DNA from: Dreissena polymorpha
Taxonomy: Eukaryota; Mollusca; Bivalvia; Myida; Dreissenidae
Assembly: GCF_020536995.1 (NCBI RefSeq)
Contig: NC_068357.1
Coordinates: 69,574,730-69,638,729, forward strand
Reading direction: 5' to 3'
DNA length: 64,000 nucleotides
Position 1 is the stretch's first letter. Every line of letters begins with the position of its first letter. Positions 1 through 11,803 of this stretch are shown here, piece by piece. Position numbers and translations under genes: made by a program. The notes below the pieces were generated by a model. It was not told where the DNA came from, made no database searches, and worked only from the letters and a program-made list of their open reading frames with translations.

Positions 1-418
1 CAGCGTTCACTTGACCTTCGTTCGTATGTGCGTCTGTTTCATCGGTGATGTTTACATATCCAGGCTTAATCAATCGTTGACGTGCTCACGTAGTCGCACC
101 TTGGGTTATATGCCGGTCGCCTCTAGAAGAACTCGCTGCCCTGCCGCTATCCTCGGGCAGCTCTACCGGCCGACAGCTCGCGAGCTCTGGCTCAGCTCTC
201 CATTCTTCAACCAATACGTCTCACCTCCTCAAGTACACCTAGTACTTGTCTTTTGCCATCACTGCAGCCCTCAATTACTCTTCAATAGAGCTGAGAATTT
301 TCTTCGGGCTGTCTTCAAACCTCGATGGGAAATCCGTCAGAGTTTCCTGCTCGATGCGTTTAACAAACATTCACTCGTATCTTCTCGCTGTGTCTATAAC
401 GGACCCGACCCGAAATAA
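1..418 (-). pseudogene. 3' part of a decayed, unrecognised host gene (unit 1 copy)
   Basis: Homologous to 8590-9000 and 30008-30420. The plus strand is open for 135 codons, but conservation between units fits the minus strand better. A minus-strand reading contains a charged stretch (KKILSSIEE, then LRAAVMA), a basic/acidic stretch, and NITDETDAHTNEGQVNA just before the window edge. It contains stops in this copy, so it is a relict. I do not recognise the family. The better-kept terminal part is at 8396-8602 in unit 2. Confidence 0.3.
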
Positions 419-1375
419 AGAGTGTTTTCAATGGCAATCGTTATTAACAAGTTCAATATTTTGTTTATGCATAATCCTTGTTCAATATTAGCATAATAAT
501 GTAACTTACTTTGCGAATTTATCAAAATAGACCATGACTGGACGTATTGATCTCGAAGTCGTTTTTTGAGTTTTGGATAATGGTTGCTTCTGTTAACGTC
601 TTCATGCAATATTAACTTAAGCATATATTGTCAATACGGTCTTTAATAGCTTTTCAACAGTAAAGTTTTATATGACTGTTAGAAAGAACATTATATGTAT
701 TATTTATGATATTATTTTCTTACATTACTCGTATAATTGACTTTGGTGAGTTCATAATTTTGCACTATAATTAAAGTGTCCTCTCTTTACAGGTTACAAA
801 TAATGGAAGACGTCATAGTTCACCTAGTACGGCAACATTTGTGGTCTCTTGGTGGACAACTGATGTATATTTACAAAATTTTAGACGTACTTTGTCAACC
901 TTATTGTTTATTTTAGACGTCCACAAATTCCTCTTACTTAAAAATATCAGTGTTTAGAGGAAATATTAAGAATTTATATTCCACTTGTGCATTATTTTAT
1001 GTTTAAAGTAATAAGAATGTTTGAGCAACACAGTACTTAATTTCGCTATTGAATTCAATGCTGAATCTAATATGCAATGCTGCATCGAAATTTGGTTGTA
1101 CTAATTATGAATGTTGGATCATGATTAATATTTATAACTGGAACGTCAGTCTGATTTACACACCGGTAATCATAATGTCTGACATGCCAAGGTGTTCAAT
1201 AGCCTAACGTACAAAATATTTCATATGATATGTAAAAGCGTGGCGTTAACTTTATTATTATCCGACTATGAGGATACCAATTCCATCAACTTCGATTTCG
1301 TTTCCCATAATCACTGCTGATTTGTACGACAAAAACTTCAACATCGAGTCCGACTGGCCCAACATTATTCTCACT

Positions 1376-2905
1376 TAAATAAAAATTACTTTAATAATAT
1401 TTTATTGCATTTTCTTTCGTACATGCATTCATACAAATATACATATAGTGCATAGTGCATAGAGTAGATATACTACAAATTGATGTTATCGAATGTATTG
1501 AAAAAAGCAAAAGGGCTGGGTAACAAGTTTTAACAACATTAGATGACGACCCTTCCAAGTATTTCCGATTCGGTAAATAGGGACATTCAAAGCGCACATC
1601 GTGAGTGTAATATAAACAATTTAGTAAGTAAATAAATAGACTTAATCTGACGACAAAAACATTTGAGAAAATGTATTAACAAAAAGTAAGTGTCATTCAC
1701 TGTTTTACACTCCAAATAGTTATATATATATACACACAAAAAGTGAAAAAAAATGTTTTTTTATTAATTGCTCCACAACAAAGAATACAAAATTACAATA
1801 AATTGCCCCACACAACCCATTTCCACAAACTACAAAATAGCACATAATCTACAGCGAAAATGATTGAACTCTGTTTAATAAAATGGAACAAGCGAAAAAC
1901 ATTGCAAATGTGTTTACAGTCAAATATTTATATGAACCTGTTCGAAGTCTTAATATATCGTTGAACTTCCAAAAATAACACATTGATTTGAGTATCAGTT
2001 AGTTCTGGATACCGTATAATAGTTTGTTTGCATTAAGAGTGTGAACGGACGAGTGTTGGTAAATAGCACGATACGTTGCTCGGAGAAAAGAGGACATTTG
2101 AAGAAGAAATGATCTACGTCTTCGACAGGACTATTACAAGCGCATTATGGATTGTCACGTAGGTGGTTTAAGTGTAAATCGGAATTTAAGTCGCTACAGT
2201 GGTTTCTTAGCCATGCATGTAAAATATTTTGGTTTCGTTCGCCAACTAGGAAAAACGAAGGAACTATAGGAGGATTGTACTTCCGCTTTACTGCTCTTTT
2301 AAAACAAGAAAGCGTTGGTAAGACCTTGTATCGTTGTCAAGTTCGTTCCATAACTTTAGAGACGAAGGAATAGTTGAATTTCAGTAAATCGCAAGTCTGC
2401 GTGCAATTATTGCATAGTCGCCACGATTACGTAACAAGTAAGGAATGCTATCTGTTGTGGCTGGGGAAATATCGTTTAAATATTGTGGTAAGGCACCTTT
2501 ATTGTGTTTATATACGAAAGCAAGTTTTTGAATTTTCCGTCTGTCATCGAGAGAAACCCAACTTCCATTTAGAAGTAGAGTAATTTAAGTTGATCTTGTT
2601 AATCCTGTTACAATACGAGCTGCATCCAATTGAATTTTGTCTAACAGTTCTTGTTCGTATTTTGCGCAGTTGTCCCAAACAACGTAAGCATACTCTAACA
2701 AAGGTCTTAGATATGAAACGTATATCTGATTTAGTGTTTCCCGCTTGAGTTTGTATTTTAGCATTCTCATAGATCCAAGTATTTGGGAAGCTGATTTTGT
2801 AATATTGTCAATATTTTTGTGCCATGAACCGTCTTCACATAGCGTAATACTGAGATGTTTATGTTCTTTTACATAGGATAAATGGGATACATAAATATTA
2901 ACTAA
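1376..2905 (-). mobile_element. 5'-truncated LINE insertion (RT C-terminal end plus 3'UTR)
   Basis: Interrupts unit 1 between sequences that are contiguous in units 2 (about 13485) and 4 (about 41540). On the minus strand, 2923-2585 encodes the end of a reverse transcriptase with the Jockey/CR1-type signature YVSYLRPLLEYAYVVWDNC followed by DKIQLDAARIVTGLTRST. The reading continues in broken frames to a Cys/His stretch (CNSPVDD...FFFKCPLF) near 2100. A long 3'UTR ends near 1376 with an AATAAA-like signal. The same insertion is in unit 3 (18393-19935), so it predates the split of units 1 and 3. No target-site duplication could be fixed. Confidence 0.75.
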
Positions 2906-3942
2906 TAAGCGATAACTGTTCATTGAAAGGTCTTTTATTTAACCAACTATGCTAAGTAATGCGTTTGTCACAAGCTTAAATTACTTTTTACGATATATAT
3001 TATAACTTATAAGTGAATCTTAAACCCTTTTAGAATGTGTATATATTTTATTAATGCAATAATAATTTTGAATTTTTTGCGATTATAACATTTTACAAAT
3101 TAAACACCATTATTAATAAAAAAATACGTATAACTCAATTCGTGTTATACTTTTAATAGTTTGTTTAATATACATTGTATTTACAAGGGAAAAAACAGCA
3201 AACGGATTTATGGTTCAGGACATGTTTAAAAGTTTTATTTAAACACATTTTATGGAGAAAAAAATAATCAAAGATACAAAATCTACCTAATACATATAGT
3301 TTTATTTCTGAAATCAAATAATTTCAGTTTCTCACAAAATTACACATGTAAAATTAATACATATTTAAAATGAGGCTGCGTTATGAGTGGACCCGGAGTG
3401 TGTCCCAGCACTCTACCTAATTTACTTACTAGACTGACACAAGTTGGGAAGCATTTTCCATGATAGGTTAGAGACGATTAACCTGGTAGCCGAGGTAACA
3501 AGCGCGTGTACCAACAACTGTGCTAACCAGGCTGTTCCAACTTCTTTTATACGAAATCCTGGGCATAACTTTTATTTGTTAAAATACTATTCAGGTAGCA
3601 AACAAATTGACATGAAGATAAAGTGCTTTTATTACGCAATTGTATACCAAAACAGTTAAGTTGGTATAATTCGTCGTCGAAAACAGCTAAAGCAACATTC
3701 TTCTGAAAAGTATAATGTTTGCGTAAGAAAGTTCATGAATTGCATAAAGAAAGAAAATCAATACTCTTTTCAAATGGATAGATATACATTTAAGTTTAGA
3801 ATACGTTGAACCACGCCGAAAAAGGTATTCATGTAGATGTACTACAATTTAGCCACAACACTTGTTAATGTGTTTATTGATGTGTACCTAGTGAGTGTCC
3901 CCGATTGTATTGCTATCCTCGTGTCATGTAGTTATATATGAG

Positions 3943-4195
3943 CCACGCTCTGTGAAAAGGGGTTTAATGCATGAGCGTCTGTGTCGTCCCAGATTAGCCT
4001 ATGTAGTTCGCACAGGCTAATCAGAGACGACACTTTCCGCCTAAACTAAATTTTTTTCAAAGAAGATACTTTCTTTAAACGAAAAATATCATACAAGCGG
4101 AATGTGTCGTCCCTCATAAGCCTTTGCAGACTGCACAGGTTAATCTGTGGCGACACTTTACGCACATGCATTAAACCTCCTTTTCACAGAGCACA
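3943..4195. mobile_element. Palindromic MITE-like element, copy 1
   Basis: About 250 bp, with ends reading GCTCTGTGAAAAGGGG and, inverted, CCTCCTTTTCACAGAGC. Each arm contains GATTAGCCT and its inverse near AGGCTAATC, so the element folds as two small hairpins inside a large one. It ends 17 bp from the stop codon of the unit 1 receptor gene and would lie in that gene's 3'UTR. It has no coding capacity. The family has 14 recognisable copies in this window. Confidence 0.85.
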
Positions 4196-4212
4196 TGTTT
4201 TGCATAACTCGT

Positions 4213-5599
4213 TCATAGACTTACATTGTGATAAATGATCATCAAAAAGCATAGCGTGTCTGTTATTAGAAGAAGAATGAAAAACAGGAAAAATACTTTA
4301 TCCAAGGCAACGCTCACATCTGTCCATGTGATTTCCAAGACTGAGCTATCACTGTCGTCCGTTTCTTTCTTCTGAAGGGGTTTGTCTTCGGGACGAGCTG
4401 AAGGCAGAGTACCGTAACTATGTGTAGGTCGGTACAGTATTACACCACGATGAATGTGGCTCGAATTCGGCATTGAATGCATGCCGGAGGAAGATCTATC
4501 GGAAGCGTTTTCTGGCCGAGCAAACTTGATTTCGTCACTGCGATTAGTCCTATCCGCACTCTCTGACCCTGTCCGCCGTACACAGTAGCACCCTAAACAC
4601 ATAGCGATGGCCCTCCACGCGCCTCCCGGCTGTTGCTTTTCACTTCTGTGGTACACGTGCAGGCTGCATATGACGGCGAGCGTGATGGCGACACTGATGA
4701 CGAGCACCGACACCAGATAGTAGCTGAACAGCGACATCGGATTCGAGTTTTTCGGAAGGTTGTCTCCCACGAGCGTCAGGAAAACCGCAATGGACAGCAG
4801 CACCGTCAGGCAAAAGGAGATGCGCTCCCCGCACTCCGTAGGGATCAGGAAGACCAGGATATTCAACGCGGACATAATTATCAATGGAAGTATCACATTC
4901 ACTATCGCAAATCGAGGCTTCCTCTCTAACACGACATTGAAATTAACCATGAAGCTGTTAGCCTCTGATGTAACGCTTGTGTCCATGAGATCCCAGGCGC
5001 CATTAGGCGAGTAGTAGGTCAACTCAACTTTGTGATATAGTGGATATAGAATCATCTTATCGACACCGTAGTTTGCCGTCATGAAGTCAAGGCTGCATGT
5101 TTGCGTATCCCAGGGATAGAAAGTGACGTCGACGTCGCACGATGATGTAAACACGTTGCCTATATAATACACGCAAACCCCAGACGCATTGACTTTCACT
5201 GTATGCCAGTCCTCAGACAAACGTTCATTTTTATTAACATTGTTCGTAAGCATCATTTGGAACCCAAATCTTGCTGACGTCAATATAGAGATTATCAATA
5301 CCGCCGTAGTCCTTAGGATCCCAAACCAGTCGCTCATCATTCCATGCGAGGTACAATAGCGCTGTAAATGATATTTTCTCTTCGACTTCGTTAAAATCTT
5401 GAATAGAGACGAGATCCAACCATGTGGACACTACGACCTGTATCGACTCATTCAACACAGGCCTGAACATTTTGCTGTAACCCACCATTAAGTCACTGAA
5501 TAAACGCTCAGCGTCCGTAACCGTCTTAGCGGGCACCCCGTTGAATGACGTCATTAACACGGTAAGAGTAGCCGCCAAAGCAACCCAGATTGGCGTCAT
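4213..5599 (-). pseudogene. Nicotinic-type Cys-loop receptor subunit, unit 1 (single frameshift)
   Basis: A cation-channel-type pentameric ligand-gated ion channel subunit. Start ATG is at 5597-5599 and opens a signal peptide (MTPIWVALAATLTVLMTSF). The reading breaks after SKIWVP (codon 114), where two bases present in units 3 and 4 are missing near 5258-5260. From there the other frame runs intact to the stop at 4213, with the Cys-loop (C-x13-C, containing FYPWD), the RKPRFAIVNVILP start of TM1, the TM2 GERISFCLTVLLS, TM3, a cytoplasmic loop of about 115 residues and TM4. Without the 2-nt gap it would be 462 codons like its sisters. A recent pseudogene or a sequencing/assembly error are both possible. 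A splice acceptor lies 7 nt before the ATG. Confidence 0.85.
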
Positions 5600-5606
5600 C
5601 GTTGGT

Positions 5607-6148
5607 CTGCAAAAAGCCGTTGATAAGGTATGTATACTTTACATGTGTATATTGATACGTCTTTGATAAAAAGCCGTGGATAAGTTTGTATACCAGAGAC
5701 ATAGATCTACTTCTCTATCTATACATACGTTACATGTGTATAAAGCTGTATACTAGACGTGATTTCCCGCCATAAAAACGTCAGAGATTCAAACACCAAT
5801 TCAACGCCATGAGTACATGAAATGCATAAGCACTCACAAATAAAGAGAAAAAATCTGCCATTTTAAAATAAGTAACCTAATATCAGCGCCGTTTATTTTC
5901 AAAATCATCTACACACTCGTACAGCGCCATTTCACGTAAAATGTTAAACATAGTGACCACGTTACAAATAATACACGGACGCAATATCGATGAAAATAGC
6001 CATCAAGTAGAATCTGTGCCATTTGACAACGCGAAGTTTAACATAAATGACATGTTCAATATGATACAGAACAATTAAGGTAGCTTCCGTTCATTGATCA
6101 ACATCGAGCAAATGATAATAACAACAATAAAATAGTATAACTGGTTAC
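5607..6148 (-). other. Candidate 5'UTR intron of unit 1 receptor
   Basis: Read on the minus strand, CTCAAG|GTAACCAG is a good donor (exon ends at 6149) and CTTTTTGCAG is a good acceptor ending at 5607, 7 nt before the ATG. The same donor and acceptor occur at the matching places in units 3 and 4. A TATA-like CATAAAAGG lies about 30 nt above the donor in units 1 and 3. Confidence 0.45.
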
Positions 6149-6787
6149 CTTGAGGATAAACAAGGTGTATACCTTTTATGTTTTCGTGTGTTGTTGTACA
6201 GAAAGATCAGTCTTTTTTGTCACCGTCTTCCCACAAGTGACACGGTTGAATAATTGCCCTTGCCATGAATGTTTGCGTTCGAGCTTAATTTAGACAATTA
6301 TCCCTATAGAAGCCATTGTCGGGTATGTACCCTGCTAGTATTTTGCAATAGTCTCCTTGGAGGTGCTAATGAATGACATGGTAATTACCGAAGGTGAAGA
6401 TTATATTTACATATAAAGTAGGGATGTAGATGAAAAGCAAAATTGGTATTAAAACTCCTCAATAAATATTATGAGAAAACGCGCAACCATATTGACTTAT
6501 ATACATCATTAAATGTATTCAAGGACATATTTACTTTAATCGTGGTCCAGTTTTGTTTCCAACTACAAAGGCTTTATATTTGTTATTTCAAGCGTTGATG
6601 TTTAACAGGCTTAACGTTATTTAAGGTTATAAATCATTTGGGACGATTTGTTAATTTTTCATGTGTTTATGAACTATTTGTAATCATTTTTTTTGAACAA
6701 AAATGTCGCAAATTGATTGTGATTTCAAACTTATTGATGAAGGACAATATTGAACTGTATTGAAACTAAACTTTTACCATAGTTAAA

Positions 6788-7008
6788 TTTAGGCGAAACG
6801 GAATGGAAACATGCAAATCTCCCATTCGACGCGCTATACATCGACCGCGTCAAATATACTCATGGCCGTCCACCCTTCGGTCCAGAACCGGATCTGTCCC
6901 CCTACGTTGCGTTCGCGAAAACGGAGGGCAGCGTCTGAATAACAGCGGACGCTTACGTGAACATGTACTACCGACTGGCAGTTAGGGAGACGGCCGAAAG
7001 CAGCTAAC
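6788..7008 (+). pseudogene. Plus-strand relict exon (unit 1 copy)
   Basis: After an AG at the end of a T-rich tract, one frame reads GETEWKHANLPFDALYIDRV, then KYTHGRPPFGPEPDLSPYVA, then FAKTEGSV and a stop. The same frame resumes with ITADAYVNMYYRLAVRETAE before another stop. The amino-acid texture and the matching copy at 45487-45716 suggest it was once coding, on the strand opposite the receptor. The unit 4 copy has the N-terminal half in the same frame, then shifts. I do not recognise the family. Confidence 0.3.
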
Positions 7009-8395
7009 TGCTAAATCCTGAAAAGTACATGGTCTTGACACCAACTCGAGGACAGTGATTTTCTTATTAATTCATATAACTTTTATCCTTATTGACAATG
7101 TTGACAAACGCAACCGAAAAGCCAAGAGACATAGCGGTGGTATAATATTTGACCAGAAAACAGTTTCTCAGGGTAAAATTGGAGTTCTTAAAGCAGATGA
7201 CAAAGTTCATTTGGTATAAACTACTTAAAATATTTTTTGACGGTTTTGAAAACGCTGTGTATGTTTGTTGTGAGCAGTAATGTGAATACCAAACTACCTC
7301 ACTTGACATTATCGAACAATGTACAAAGTATACCCTATTTGGTGATGTTTTTTATAGGAGATTTTTATCTCGCGGATAGCTTTAATGTCGGGTAGATAAT
7401 TTAAACCTCAACCGCTATATTAAAGTGCCTGACGCCGAATAACCTATTTAATGTATTATACCGCAACGAGTATCGGCGGCAAGGCAAACATTTGGCAACA
7501 CAATTCGTACCCTTTGTAAAGAAAATAGTGTTTTTCGGTGTGGCTGTTTAACCCAGCTTTTCATCTTAAATGGCCTTTACCTAACGCCAGCAGACCCTAA
7601 TGAATTCATTCGAATATTTTCATTGCAGCATTCTAATGAATTCGCCAAGAACTTTGGCCACATCACCGCTTCTGTGTACAACGTAAAGGCTGTAACACTG
7701 GTCAGCGTAAGGATTTCCACACTAATCTTTGCATGTTCTTACGACACAAATTTTGGCCCAGTTATAATAACGCGTTAAAATACATCCCGAAGAATTTAAG
7801 GGCCATGACCCTCTTGTTGATTTGTGAAGCATGTGTTTAAGCCATATTTTAATGTTCAGCATTATCAGATTTTGACAAGCACCCGTGTCCCAGGTCAACC
7901 GTCGCAGGTCCGCGATTTTATGTAATCTTAACTATCCTATACTAAGGGGAGTAAACCCTGTCATACTCATATGATACGAGTCTTCAATCTTGGACAAGGT
8001 ATAAGCACTTCAGAGCAAAGCTTTCAGCCCAAAATTAACGCGTTTAATCTAAAACAATGCGAACAATTTTAACGGGTATAAAACAGCATAGAGTCTTTAT
8101 ATAGTCGAACAAACTATCATGTAGTTGGAAAACACCGAAGTGGCGCATTGAAACGCCTTACACCCATGGTCGTTCCAATGTATTGTAGCAATACTATCCA
8201 AAAAAGCACAAATAAACCTGAAGATGTTAATGAGAATATCGCTGGCACTATGGCCTAGAATATAACTTTTTTGTAGTATTGAATGGTCGCGCGAACATGG
8301 CCATCATAATTGTTACGAGTTTCGTACAGATGCCCGGAATTTAGTGAAAAATAAAGTATTTTTTAGGAAGTATAATTTCGCTTCAAAGATGTTCT

Positions 8396-11300
8396 CTAAC
8401 AGGCGACGACACCACTATTGGACGCCGTCGAAGCCATAGTAACACATGTTGCGTTTAAGTCTTCTTGTGTATCACTGTGCCCGAATTCCCGTGCATGCAA
8501 TAAAGTAACTGCAGAAACGTTTTTGGTAGTCGTACCCGTTGAGGGAATAATAAGATCAAACAACAAAGGTGTTGACGGTGTACATGTGAAAACAGCGTTC
8601 ACTTGACCTTCGTTCTTGTGTGCGTCAGTATCATCGGTGTTGTTTACATATCCAGTCTTAATAAATCGTTGACGCGCTCACGTAGTCGCACCTTAGATTC
8701 AATGCCTGTCGCCTTTAGGAGAACTCGCTGCGCTGCAGCTTTCCTCGGGCAGCTCTACCGGGCGACAGTTCGCGAGCTCTGGCTCAGCTCTCAATTCTTC
8801 GCCCAATACGTCTCACCTCCTCAGGAACACCTAGTACTTGTCTTTCTGCCATCACTGCAGCCCTCAATTACTCTTCAATAGAGCGGAGTATTTTCTTCTG
8901 GATGTTTTCAGACTTCGAAAGTAAATCCGTCATTGTTCCTTGCTCGATGCGTTCAACTAACATTTACTCTTATCTGATCGCTGTCTATAGCGGACCCGAA
9001 ATAAAGAGGATCAGAAACACCCGCAAATTTGGACATAACGTTTACATGTTCATCCTTTAAAGAGGTATTTTCACAATTTTTGGCAAGTATTGAAGTTTGT
9101 CATTGAATGCTTTATATTGATAAATGTAAAAATTTGATCTAAAAAGCTCCAGTAAAACAAAGAATAAAATTAAAGAAAAAAGTAACCATCAACTGGGCTG
9201 GAACCACTTACCCCTGGAGTAAAAGTCTATCGCTTAGACCACTCGTCCATCCGTGCTCATACAATCAGTGATTTATTTGAAACTTTATAAAACTAATCCT
9301 CGTATTTTCACAAAATATAACGACAGCAACAGACCTCTCCAAATTATTCAATCGTTTCGCGTTTCAACGCTTTATAATTTTAAATGATCGTCACAAGATG
9401 CATATCATGGATATGTTAGAGCATGGTAAATGTTCAGTATTATTGTTTCCTCACAAATATCATAACTACAACGAAAATTTGCGAATCTGAAACTTTTTTT
9501 ATTTTGTCAATTTACCAAAACGGGAAAAGGCCCCTTTAAGGCAGAGGATGCTGTAAACGATTGTTAAGGTGTCCATTTCAATGTGCGTGGCGGGAGGGAT
9601 TTTGAGACATGGCCAGGTCAGAGAGAGACGGAAACTGTTCGGAGGAAGTGCTGGTCGTCTTTGAACCTGATGGCAGTGTAATGCATGCAGCTGTTGAGGA
9701 GGGCGACTCGGGCAAGATCTGTACCTCAGTATTAGAAAACTAGAAAAATCGTTTGGCATAATCGGCGAGTTATACGTATCTGTCTGGTTGTGCTGCAGTA
9801 GCAATGTCCAAGGAGGCACTCGCACAGTATGTCGTGCACTGCTCGTTGTGAACGAAGACACCGACATAGTTGATCTGGTAACTAGATTAAACGCTCGTGT
9901 GTGTTCCGAGTTACTGGCTGTGTAGGTAAATGTTCAGCTAGGACGCTGCTTAAGGCGCAATATGTTGTCCCGTACGAATAAAACTGTAGGTGTTTAGCTT
10001 AGCCATGCCGAATGCACTAACGAGCTACAACGTGGTTAACATCGACTAGCTCAGTTTTGTTCTTTGTCCGATTACTCCCACAGAGTGTACAGTTCGCAGC
10101 AGGAAGTCGGCAGGTGCGCTGTCCATGAGCTGTTGATTGAGGTCCTGGTGCAAACAATCGTGATGACGGTTAAGCCAACTGGTTAGATCATGTCATGGGC
10201 CGTATTATGGGGTAAAGCGTAATTGCTGGTTGTCGCTGCAGCATAATCCGTCCCGAAGACGAGCTCTGGGATGCTTCTGCATAGCGTTTTACCGAAAATA
10301 CGGATTTGGCAAGGCGATTTTTCCGCCAGCCATGACGTTAGGGTGGGTCCCTTTGGGTTGTCAGGGTTATCATCTTGTTCGAGCCATACGCCATTAGCTT
10401 GGTCGTCTAAATGATCGTAGCAGAGTCTTACTCTATTCACGGATAAGCCATATCGTATCTCAGTCTCAACAACGCAAAACCGGAAAAGCCGCTTTCCATA
10501 GCCAGATCGAGTAGTGGTCCCGACCTGCTGATATCTAAAATTGCACAGGATGCAATTACACGGAACATTGTCATCAGGTATGTGATCGCGCCTGATGCGG
10601 GATCATTATCCATATTCCTTCGATACCGGAAAACTCGTCGATCCAGTGACTGAGGTTTGCCAAAAGAGCTCTCTGCAGCCATGCTGCCCACATGCGTGTA
10701 CGGTACTTTGCTTAACAGCATCACCGCGCCATGAAACAATGGAGTGTAAAACATTCAAGCTAAACATCTCTGGACTCGCCATAACAAGGTCTACGTATCA
10801 CAACCGAAGTAAGGGCTTTCATTTTGTATAGCGCAATACGCATTTCATTCCAGCGTCAACTTGTAACGCAAAGTCGAAAGACAAATGCCTTTGCATGATC
10901 AAATAGGGATCGTCAGACGCTCTTTCTATCATCGAGCATGTCCCCAACTGAACGCGTCTCTTGAAGGCGCACCACAGATCAGCGACCTGATACTGGTGGA
11001 AGTTCACCTTAGCGTCATATACTTGTATCCCCTCATTATTCCTGGCGTTTTCTCGTGGTATTTACGCGCGCCCTCGGATTCCTTTTCAGGGACTTTAAGA
11101 CCAGCCAGTTGGGCGCGAGTTTGTACCAGCCTGGCCTCCAAGATTTTCAAGGGTCTTGTCCTCCTACTAAAAAGGCTTCATACGGATTGGAGCTCGCAGA
11201 AATCTTTTTACCGGACCGTTTCCTCGCGGTTTGCTGGCTACTTATTTGTGAAAGAGCGCAAACCTCAGTATAATCCCAGTGCCGTATGCCGCATACTGGT

Positions 11301-11720
11301 CAGATTGGATAGACAAAGGAGCTGTCCACGTGGGAAAACATCATTTCATAGTTAGCTCGCACACTTGTTGTCGTTCTGAGTTGCAACATGTAGGTCCCTA
11401 CACACTTTGGAACTTTCGTACGCAACCAGGTAATACCTGGCTCCCGTTCCATTATCGGGTAAGGTCCATTTTAAAGTCAATAGACATCAGGTAGTGCAAG
11501 CATATAAATGGCCTAATGGAGTCCTAATTGGTTATGTCGACTTCCTTTCAGACTGACATTTGTCGCAACGCAGCATATGCAGCTTGATTTCAAGTTTCGT
11601 CTCTTACCAGTAAAAGCTCTGACGCAGAAGGACCTTAACCTTCATGCTTCTTCAATCATTCCTATAGCTGGTTATGAACCTCGTCCTGCTCAGCCTCTAA
11701 AATTGTTGCTCTAAAAAACA
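8396..11720 (-). pseudogene. Decayed multi-exon host gene, unrecognised (unit 2 copy)
   Basis: The fullest copy of a minus-strand gene relict. From 5' to 3' it shows: a Cys-bearing stretch near 11360-11480, whose unit 4 version reads SLKVCGEHTCCNSDQQKVCE; a charged stretch near 11100-11200 (ILEARLVQTRAQLAGLKVPE); VNFHQYQVADLWCAFKRRVQ with SFDFALQVDAGMKCVLRY (10819-11007); VRLCYDHLDDQANGVWLEQD with DNPDNPKGPT (about 10320-10435); and a terminal 65-codon stretch (8396-8602) with SAVTLLHAREFGHSDTQEDL and CVTMASTASNSGVVAC. The last two are kept in frame in unit 4 with mostly conservative changes. Many stops and frame changes separate the pieces, and a TTAA-type element (9061-9535) is inserted. 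Family unknown; the C-x3-TCC spacing recalls glypicans only weakly. Confidence 0.4.
9061..9535 (-). mobile_element. TTAA-flanked element with tRNA-like core, copy 1
   Basis: 475 bp between TTAA direct repeats (9057-9060 and 9536-9539). The right end, read inverted, starts AGGGGCCTTTTCCCGTTTTG. The left end AGAGGTATTTTCAC is a diverged inverted match. On the minus strand a tRNA-like segment (about 9185-9258) has an A-box-like stretch (9231-9249) and a B-box GGTTCCAGCCC (complement of 9195-9205). It is absent from the matching place in unit 4 (about 30465). No coding capacity. Confidence 0.75.
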
Positions 11721-11803
11721 TTTCTTAACCCTGTACGTTCACTGAATTCCTGGTCCTGATGATTAAAAACGCCGTCTAAACGTTAATTAAAAACATACGG
11801 GTT

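Larger units (their letters stand above)
1..7900. repeat. Tandem unit 1 of the receptor array
   Basis: First of four copies of a segmental duplication. It holds the end of the decayed minus-strand gene (1-418), then jumps at about 420-435 straight into the non-coding module that in unit 2 starts near 12505. The decayed gene body and the first palindromic element are therefore missing. It continues with a LINE fragment, a palindromic element, the receptor gene, its 5' flank and a plus-strand relict exon. The right end (about 7440-7800) still aligns with 46390-46590 of unit 4. The left edge is cut by the window. Stretches not listed separately (420-1375, 2905-3943, 6150-6788, 7010-7900) are AT-rich and I see no gene in them. 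Confidence 0.85.

Noticed and set aside
11-418. 135-codon open frame on the plus strand
   Set aside because: Copies at 8603 and 30036 do not keep this frame. The minus strand carries the better-conserved reading of a decayed gene.
1391-1597. 68-codon frame, similar to 18407-18676
   Set aside because: It lies in the LINE 3'UTR, and the same DNA at 46176 is a truncated LINE tail.
4633-5014. Open frames antisense to the receptor genes (also at 15481, 21684 and 43314)
   Set aside because: They mirror the conserved TM1-TM2 coding sequence on the other strand and have no independent support.
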